A stretch of DNA of 64,000 nt from Leptoclinus maculatus (lineage: Eukaryota; Chordata; Actinopteri; Perciformes; Stichaeidae). Made by a program: the position numbers and the translations under genes. Location: the NCBI GenBank assembly GCA_032191485.1, contig JAVDOI010000013.1:949559-1013558 (forward strand), in the 5' to 3' direction. Position 1 is the stretch's first letter, and the number at the start of each line of letters is the position of its first letter. The notes beneath the pieces were generated by a model, which was not told the origin of the DNA, ran no database searches, and saw nothing but the letters and a program-made list of their open reading frames with translations. Shown piece after piece: positions 56,930-64,000 of this stretch.

Positions 56930-58929
56930 TGCAAAACACACAGGAGGAGGATGAAGGTTTCTACACACTGAATGATTTTATATTCCATATTTTCAGTCTT
57001 TGCCAGGACTTGTGGGGCTGAAACATACGTAGGGATGACAATCGAGAATCGGCTGTTTTCTATTTGAATAGAAAGAAATATCTAAACTGTGAGCTGTGGT
57101 TCAGACAACCATACAAAAAAACCTCAGTTCTCACTTCTGTGTTTACATGTCCACATTGACGGGATTTTCCTCACCCCTTTGGCAAATCTGCTGTTAACTG
57201 GAGGAAGTTGAACAGGAAATGAATGTGTTCCTGTGTAAATGACAGTCATCTGGACATTTGTATTAACGAGATCTATCTGGCACCCACTGAGAAGTCGGCG
57301 TGAGTCACTGCCGACCAGCCCGACCGGTCTGACTGAGATCTCACACTTTAGATTAGACATGTCAGACGGCTGTCATGGATAGATATTATCAGGTTAGATG
57401 TGTGTCAGATTGTAGGAGACGTGGAGGACTTAAGTGACACGACACAGTTTGCCATCTTTAAAAACACCGACTGAGTTGAGATTAAAAGCAGCCAAGTATG
57501 CAAATAAAAATGGTTAAAAAATAATTAAAGACATTGTTATTTCCAGAGCTGATGACGAAGATAAGGAGAAGAATCTCACTTCCTTGACGTCTCTTCTGAG
57601 AGTTGCAGAATTATGGCCGGTAAAGACTAAATGTATTATTAAACGGAAACGAGCATTTAAAATATCCTGGAAACAGGAGTTTAGTTGGGTATGGTTAGAG
57701 GATGTGGGCAAAACTCCAGATTAATTTACTTAAAATAAGATTAAACATGACAATTAACGTTGGTCTTTGTTGTTATTTGATAACTGCTAACAGATACAAA
57801 CAATTTGTATAAAGGCAAGTGAAGAAAAACATTAACGTTGACTCCTGTATCAGCACTCTGTCTGCCAACAACAGCTGCCAGTTTATGAGATATTCTGGTT
57901 AATATCTCACTGATATAAACGGTGTGGACAGAATATTACAACCACCTCTCAGTAGAACTCAACAACATCACAAACCTAAAAAAATGAAGGTTTGATTCAT
58001 TGCACGGCTGATTTATTACTAGTCAGTCTGCGACAGTTTTAGTCTGACAACTGAGTTTATATGATCCTCCTCATCAACCTGTGGCTGTTTGACAGGAAGA
58101 AAAACTATTTAAACATACTTGTACTTTAGTACTTCAATGTTATGCTACTCTCTACTCCACTATTGTACTTTGTATTCAACTACATTTGCTTGAACCTTAT
58201 AACTATTTACATAAAAAAAACATATTTGGTATAACGCAGTACTGTACTACTAATCTACCAAGAAGTATACAAAGTATCTACACACATTGACAAACATTAA
58301 AATGTTCCTACATGTATTAATTAGTGATAAAAACAGAATAATACAATATTTACAACACTATTACAGATGTAAAAACGACATATTCTGCCAAAATATTAGA
58401 CTTACTTTCACTTTCAGCACAGTTTGTTATCAATAGGCCTATTTCAGTACTTTTAGTTAAGTAGTATTTTGAGATTGTGGTATTTCTACTACTAAGTATC
58501 ATCTTGAATTCAGGACCCAACACTGTCTTCTCATAGGTAAACCTACTGAAATAACAACATGTATTCTAGTGCAACAATTGCATCATTTCATGGTAATAAA
58601 CACTCTAATTCTAATACAACATTTTTTTGTGTTATGTATTTTAGAACCTGTTTTGTTGGGCTGTGAATGTTTGTTTGCCTAAGTTGTTTTTGTGGTCTTT
58701 TAATTGCACGTATCATGAGTAAGGTTAGCACTCCTAATATACAATAAAGCCTTTATATTCTATTGATGTTCACTGAGTGAGCTAAGCTACACATAACAAG
58801 CAAGCTTCAAGCTAACGATAGCTTGTCGTGGCCAAGTTTGTATCCCATCAAAATGTGTTTAATGTCATATAAAGCTGTCTGAAACATGAAGGCAGTAGTT
58901 TGCACTTTGCACTGACAGCTCCTCTTACC
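56930..58929. other. ezh2 intron 1, no gene seen
   Basis: AT-rich, without conserved exons. A copy of the dispersed 'tttagtacttcaatgttatg' / 'gtagtattttgag' teleost repeat covers about 58110-58520. Confidence 0.6.
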
Positions 58930-59200
58930 TGTACAGGTGTCTCCGTCCTCATTCAACGGAGTGATTCGGGATTTATATGACAAACACTGGCCAAAGTCGT
59001 CCTTTGTGTTTAGCTAGCTCCGGTGCTAGCTCTAAGGTTAGCTCGGCAGCTAACTAGCTAGCAAGTTAGCTTCAGGGAGGAGGGAGAGAACCACTTTGCG
59101 CGAGACCGGCTTCACGTGCCCAAGAGTCGGCGAACAGAATAAAAAAGCGGCCGTTAGTTCCCGCGTTTAACCCGGCTCTGTCATAGAAGACACCGTGTTT
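58930..59200 (-). promoter_or_regulatory. ezh2: ezh2 leader exon and promoter region
   Basis: On the minus strand a consensus donor ('gtacaggtaagagg', cut after 58930/58929) ends a GC-richer stretch that extends to about 59200 and contains 'gctagctccggtgctagctc' and several 'agctaactagctagc' words. The next coding acceptor on this strand is at 56929, eight bases before the start codon. The transcription start is not visible. Confidence 0.55.
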
Positions 59201-60250
59201 GTGGATGTTGAATCACAGAGTTTTAATTCCCCCTCAACAAATTGTCCCAATTTCTATGTTTCCGCTACGGTTTCAAACTGCCGTCTCGCACTCACCGCCC
59301 ACTACGGCTGCAGTAGGATTCAAGAGGCGCCAAACGCTTTGGGCCAATCAGAGGAACCGACATTAGGGCATTCTCAGTGTGATGCCGCACGATTGGTCGA
59401 GCGGTGTCGGTGTGGCAGCCAATGAGGACGCGCCGGCAGGGGCATGTAACGCGGGAACATGTGGACCTGGTTCTCTTTGTTCTCTCCGTGTGTCAACGGA
59501 ATATAAACCGAAACATAAAAATAGCTGTATAATAGCGACAGTTACAATTATTAACAAACCAGATTTATGGTTTGTATTTAGTTATTTACTAGTGTTGGTG
59601 TCAGCTGTCATGTTTGGTGAATGAAAGCGGTTCCGTGGTCTCAGACAAGCGAGAGCAAAAGGGTCGCCAAGTTTATTTAGCCCCGCCCCTTCTCAACAGC
59701 CATTGGCTGACAGCTCAACAGTGTGTCCATGCTGCGTTCCCGGTAATTGGAAATATAATTTCACATATTTCTGAGTTTATGTTCTTTTATTTTGTATCAC
59801 AAGCACATTACGTATTATATATTTTTTCCTCATCAGAAACCAAACAAAATATTATAAATCAGACACAATATATATATTGACATGGCTTAAATTTGACATC
59901 CCACTATTGTCTTTTACTTCTGCTATAAGATATACATGTGCTGCTAATTATCTTCTCTTGTATGTCTATTGCATTACTGTATTTGATTATTTTCTTTCTT
60001 TGTTCTTTGTGGGGAATACCACAAAGTCAGTCATATCATTCAGCAGAACAGACACAACCATACATCATTAATATTGATGAGGCTCCTTTTGTGGCTTGTT
60101 CAAGCCCACTCTGACATGTGGACAGTAGGTGCATGCATCATGTGACGACGCCTCCTATCCACTAGAGGTCTGTGTCGTGTTTGCTGGCTACTCTTTGTCT
60201 TTTTTATTACTGACTCTCTATGTTTGTTCAGTTTACTTCACTCTTTAAAT
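59201..60250. other. Intergenic sequence upstream of ezh2
   Basis: No supported gene. CCAAT-type motifs ('ggccaatcagagg', 'cagccaatgagg', 'gccattggctg') cluster at 59340-59710 in a GC-richer segment and may belong to the ezh2 promoter; the rest is AT-rich. Confidence 0.4.
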
Positions 60251-60258
60251 AAATGTGC

Positions 60259-60600
60259 TTATTTATTACGTTTACACTCGTCTGGTCTCCCATTTACGTT
60301 GCAGCCATTGAGCCGGGTTGCAACAGGATGGAAGACACCGTGGGTCTTTCTCATTTCACGATTTTGTGCCTCCTCGATTCCTTTCCTCGCCTCCTCGCCC
60401 ACGGGAGATGGTAGGGGAGGAAGAGACACGAGGAGAGAGGAGTTGAGGCAATAGGCCTTTAACAAATGAGATATCCTTGCATAGGATACACCGGTGTTTC
60501 CTCGCTCTTCAAGGTGCATTTTAGGAATTGGGATGTTCTTCAAGATGGAGATTGATTTCTGGGTAAAAAGCCGTAAGAATCAAGGAGCCACAAAATCAGG
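60259..60600. repeat. Candidate dispersed repeat at the 3' side of the FIIND-CARD gene
   Basis: Its first part (about 60293-60340) recurs at 63948-64000 with four mismatches in about 50 bases. The rest ('cctcctcgattcctttcctc', 'aggcaataggcctttaac') has the look of an interspersed element, but no family was identified. Confidence 0.45.
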
Positions 60601-60769
60601 AAAATAAGAAAGACCCCATGTTCTCAACTTCTAAGTCAACCAGGACAATAAGTCTGTGAAGTACTTGAAAAATGGGAAAACATCTACATTTCCATGAAAA
60701 CCGGACAAACTCCCATTGATATCAGTGGACAACAGTACATTAAAAAGATGCAAAAACACTTTAAAATCT

Positions 60770-62293
60770 TCAGATCAGTCCCAGATGTTTACAGAGGAAG
60801 GGGTCGGCCTCACAGAGGATCTCAATCATCTCTGAACTGGCAGCTTCACCTTTGCTCCTCACGGTGTCGACGACGAAACGAGCTTTGTCGCCCTTGTTTC
60901 GCATCTCGTCCACCGACTCCCTCTCGGAATCGGTTATCACCGTCTTCTCAAACAGTTTGTCCAGCAGACTTTTGAGCATGGGTCCCGAGATGCGCTCGAC
61001 GAAGCCGCTCCGTACGTCCAGCAGCCTCTCACGAGCAGGGAGGTTCAGAGCCCTCAGTCCTCTGGACCTTCTGACTCCAGCGGCGGAAAGACAAACTCGT
61101 CTTTCCCAGACACTGTGGGAGCTGTTTGTGTCCCTCAAAAACAGCTTGATGTGTTTCAGCGTCGCCTCCCAAGTCACCTGGAACGATGGGAAGTAGTTGT
61201 CATAGTTGTCACAGTCAAACTCCGCTTCGGTTGGCTGAACCAGAACCTGGTGGTCTTCAAGACTCGTGGACAGACTGTACTCCTGCTTCGGGTGCAGTTT
61301 ACAGTGTGGGGACGTCTCGATGTAGCTCTCATCTCCTACTGTTGTCTTCCTGAAGCGCAGAACGTCCCGGAGCACCACGTTCCTCGGTAGCAACAACACA
61401 TTGAGGAGGGAATCTTGATCAGGGTCAGCTGGAGGCCTGTAGAACAGCAGAACCAGCGCTCGGACCGGGTCCGGGGGCGAGTCTTCGTCCTTGACGTTAC
61501 CGAACTCAGAAAGCCCTGTGACGCTTATGACGACGTGAGTTTCTGTCGTCTTATTGGGGCTGATGAACTCGACGCCCTCGTCTTTCACGTGAGCGACCGA
61601 GAGGAAGTCACAGCCCCCCGTGGAGCGGATCTCACAGTGCGGGAGGTGAAGGCCACGCACGGACTGCTGCTCACACTTGATGTCGAACAGGGGTCCCGCG
61701 GGCTTCTTGCGATGCTGGGCCAGCAGCCTCCAGTCCCAAGAGACGGTCCTGTAGACCACGTCCCCTTCTCCGCCCATGTGGAACACCAGGCCGGTCACGC
61801 TGCACCGGTACAGGCCTGGGCAGGAGCACCGGAACCGGAAGGTTTCGTCATCGTTTTCATCAGCGGTGATGTCAGGTGTGAACTCCTCAGAGCTGCTTTT
61901 TAACAGCGCGTCAGGTGATTTTTCAGCCCGTCTGAGGGTCTTGATCTCCGCAGAGGTTATTTGACTCAGTGAAGGCATGCTGTGAGAGCGAGACAGGCAG
62001 CTGGAGTCTCTCCTGCTCCAAGGAGGTTGGGGGTGACCATGTTCTGGCAGGGTGTTGGTGACGGAGTAGTTCACAGCTGCAACAGGTGCGTCAATTTCCA
62101 TCAGAACATCGGCGTCTCCTCCCGGCTCACTGTCAGACCCCGCAGAGAAGAGCTCAGATGCATCTTGTGCAACGATTCCTCCGCTGCAGACGGTCGAGTC
62201 CTGGAGGACTGTAGGTCTGCCGGCGACAGTTGGGGTTACGGACTGAGAGCGGCTGTATATTCTGCCAAAGAGAGATTTAAATCTGTCCATCAT
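60770..62293 (-). CDS. FIIND (ZU5-UPA) and CARD protein, NLRP1/CARD8-like
   Basis: Predicted cytosolic innate-immune protein of 507 aa in one exon. Residues about 1-135 are low-complexity and Ser-rich without a death fold. About 137-385 form a FIIND: a ZU5-like part with 'RCSCPGLYRCSVTGLVF' and 'WDWRLLAQHRKKPAGPLFDI', then a UPA-like part with 'VRALVLLFYRPP'. About 425-507 form a CARD ('DVRSGFVERISGPMLKSLLD' onwards). There is no NACHT or LRR, so the layout is that of CARD8, whose CARD recruits caspase-1 after proteasomal release. The equivalent of the FIIND autocleavage site reads Phe264-Gly265, without the nucleophilic serine. An AG precedes the first ATG directly ('gacacagatgatgg'), so an upstream exon cannot be excluded; a minus-strand donor lies near 63771. 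Fish have many such genes; no symbol is given. Confidence 0.85.
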   Translation of the reverse strand: MMDRFKSLFGRIYSRSQSVTPTVAGRPTVLQDSTVCSGGIVAQDASELFSAGSDSEPGGDADVLMEIDAPVAAVNYSVTNTLPEHGHPQPPWSRRDSSCLSRSHSMPSLSQITSAEIKTLRRAEKSPDALLKSSSEEFTPDITADENDDETFRFRCSCPGLYRCSVTGLVFHMGGEGDVVYRTVSWDWRLLAQHRKKPAGPLFDIKCEQQSVRGLHLPHCEIRSTGGCDFLSVAHVKDEGVEFISPNKTTETHVVISVTGLSEFGNVKDEDSPPDPVRALVLLFYRPPADPDQDSLLNVLLLPRNVVLRDVLRFRKTTVGDESYIETSPHCKLHPKQEYSLSTSLEDHQVLVQPTEAEFDCDNYDNYFPSFQVTWEATLKHIKLFLRDTNSSHSVWERRVCLSAAGVRRSRGLRALNLPARERLLDVRSGFVERISGPMLKSLLDKLFEKTVITDSERESVDEMRNKGDKARFVVDTVRSKGEAASSEMIEILCEADPFLCKHLGLI

Positions 62294-63940
62294 CTGTGTC
62301 TTTTTCTGTTTGGAAAATCAGGAGATCACCTCGCTGCTTCGTGGTGTTTTGAGATGAAAAGTCAGACTTTTATGGACACGTCTGTGACTCAACTCTGAGT
62401 TTCTGTCACGTTTTAAAAATGTTTTTATTTCTTGGAGTTTGAACTCCTCCAGTTGTGTTTCTTCTGCTCTGTTCCCTGAAATTAAATTACAAAAATGTAA
62501 ATCTCCCACAAATATTTCCATTTATTTATTCAACAAAATAGAACTCTGTAAAGATGTTTAACCCAAAATACCACAAATTATTTAATGATGTTGCTAGTGA
62601 GCAAAAATATAAAGTCTGAAGAGAATATCACATCTATTCCTCCATTATAAACATCGGTGGAACGTAAGTAAGTCATTTCACTCAAGTTCTGTACAATTTT
62701 GAGGTACTTGTACCTTGCTTGAATATTTGCAGATTTAGATTTATACAATATAAATCTAATAAATTATAACTAACATTTTAAAATGATCTCCGCTTTTAAC
62801 AGCTGCAATATTGAAATAAAACCATCAATAATAATAATAATCCAGTAATATAAAATATATGATGCTGATATGGACCATTCTGCATAATGAGTTTATTTTG
62901 ATGCTGATACTTTACTTGTAACAGAGTACTTCTACACCGTTGTATTACTACTTTTACTGAAGTAAAAGATTTAAAATCCTCTTCAACCACTGATGAGACG
63001 AGACGTGTCAGAATTGTTTCATCAACTTTCTATTTTCACCTTGTCGAAGACTCACGAAGATGAATTATATTAAGTCATTTTAAACAAATATACATAATAA
63101 TAATAATAATAATACACAAATTATAAACTAATAGTCAGTTAAGCTAAATGCAAAAAGACGAGAGGAATCTTTATAACTAATAGAGAACACGAGACAGACA
63201 GGAAATGAATCTGTCAGGAAATGAAATAAAAATGAAGGTTGGCAGGTTTTAAAAGCAGCGGTGGTAGAAGTATCAATACCACAGTGTAAAAATACACCGT
63301 TTAAAGTCAAAGTCATGTAAATTCAACCAATCAGAAGTAAAAGTACTCTTTATGCAGAGTGGTCCATTTCTAAAAAATACTACATTATATTATTGTATTA
63401 TAATTATTGATGCATTCATGTTTTTAAGTTTACTTTGTCTGCTGGGTACTTGGTGAATTTCCCCCGGACAGAAATACTTCTTCATCTATATTATTACACC
63501 ATCATTTATTTGTTGATTATATTTAGTAATATTAATCTGAATCTGCAAAGTAACTAAATACTTGTAGTTGAGTAGAAGTACAAAGTGACAGAAAATGGAA
63601 GTACTCAACTAAAGTACAACTGTACGCAAGTAAATCCCTAAATGTACTTCTAATAAACCAAACCTTCTAGATAAATACACTTCTTAAATTCTTCATTTCT
63701 CACAAACACTTATTATAAGTTTGAGTATTTAGTTAAGACGTTCTCTCATCAGTTTTGTCTCAGACTTACCGGTGAGCTGCTCAGTGAATTCAATCTTCAA
63801 ATAAAGAATAAATCAGATGTCAGAGATTGTTGATGAGTCTGTGTTTTATTCTCTCATCTCGCCACACATAAGAGGAACAGTAACCTGTCTGATGAGTCTG
63901 TGGTTTTCTATGGTGGATTCCGTTTCATATATTCCCGTTA
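62294..63940. other. Upstream region of the FIIND-CARD gene
   Basis: No further exon is certain. Two copies of a dispersed teleost repeat with 'actgaagtaaaagat' / 'gaagtaaaagtactctttat' words cover about 62640-62995 and 63240-63640. A consensus donor on the minus strand near 63771 ('caccggtaagtctg') could end a leader exon. Confidence 0.45.
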
Positions 63941-63947
63941 CTGGTGT

Positions 63948-64000
63948 CTCACATTTACGTTGCAGCCTTTGACCCGGGTTGTAACAGGACGGAAGACACC
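63948..64000. repeat. Second copy of the repeat flanking the FIIND-CARD gene (cut by the window end)
   Basis: Matches about 60293-60340 in the same orientation: 'catttacgttgcagcc', then 'ccgggttg', then 'aacagga.ggaagacacc', with four base differences. It is truncated by the window edge, so its full extent is unknown. Confidence 0.8.

Noticed and set aside
59614..60071. Small plus-strand frames upstream of ezh2
   Set aside because: AT-rich chance frames; no conserved residues or signal for translation.

Overview
The window is nuclear DNA of a ray-finned (teleost) fish. Genes are split by short GT-AG introns, simple repeats and minisatellites are abundant, and several dispersed repeats are of kinds common in teleosts. 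Predicted proteins match vertebrate orthologues exon by exon. No RNA gene, CRISPR array, virus or bacterial feature was recognised. Gene identities come from recognising protein sequence; no database was searched.

Left part (1-23 kb): slc7a14 on the plus strand (coding 3503-6879, 7 exons, 752 aa, probably a b paralogue) runs tail-to-tail into cldn11 on the minus strand (10736-8973, 3 exons, 216 aa). Next is phc3 on the minus strand (19908-12133, 11 coding exons, 1132 aa; a leader exon probably lies near 22.6 kb). SLC7A14, CLDN11 and PHC3 also neighbour one another on human 3q26.

Middle (23-46 kb): after about 5 kb of AT-rich intergenic DNA, cul1 starts at a GC-rich promoter near 27.8 kb. Its first intron is 7.4 kb and full of repeats. 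The 21 coding exons (35588-45452) give 776 aa, the same length as human CUL1. One intron is almost entirely a 28-bp minisatellite that runs up to the splice acceptor.

Right part (46-64 kb): ezh2 lies convergent to cul1 on the minus strand (56921-50607, 18 coding exons, 838 aa, leader exon near 59 kb). CUL1 and EZH2 are neighbours on human 7q36. Fish ezh2 here is about 90 residues longer than human EZH2 because of an in-frame charged tandem repeat. Beyond it is an apparently single-exon minus-strand gene for a FIIND(ZU5-UPA)-CARD protein of inflammasome type (62293-60770), flanked by a direct repeat.

So a PRC1 subunit gene (phc3), a PRC2 catalytic subunit gene (ezh2) and the SCF ligase scaffold gene (cul1) sit within about 47 kb, joining two blocks that are on different chromosomes in human. 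The most striking pattern is in the introns. (AC)n tracts lie next to splice donors and (GT)n tracts next to acceptors, always in the gene's sense orientation and in five genes. In cul1 intron 13 and in one ezh2 intron both tracts occur together and could pair to bring the splice sites into contact.
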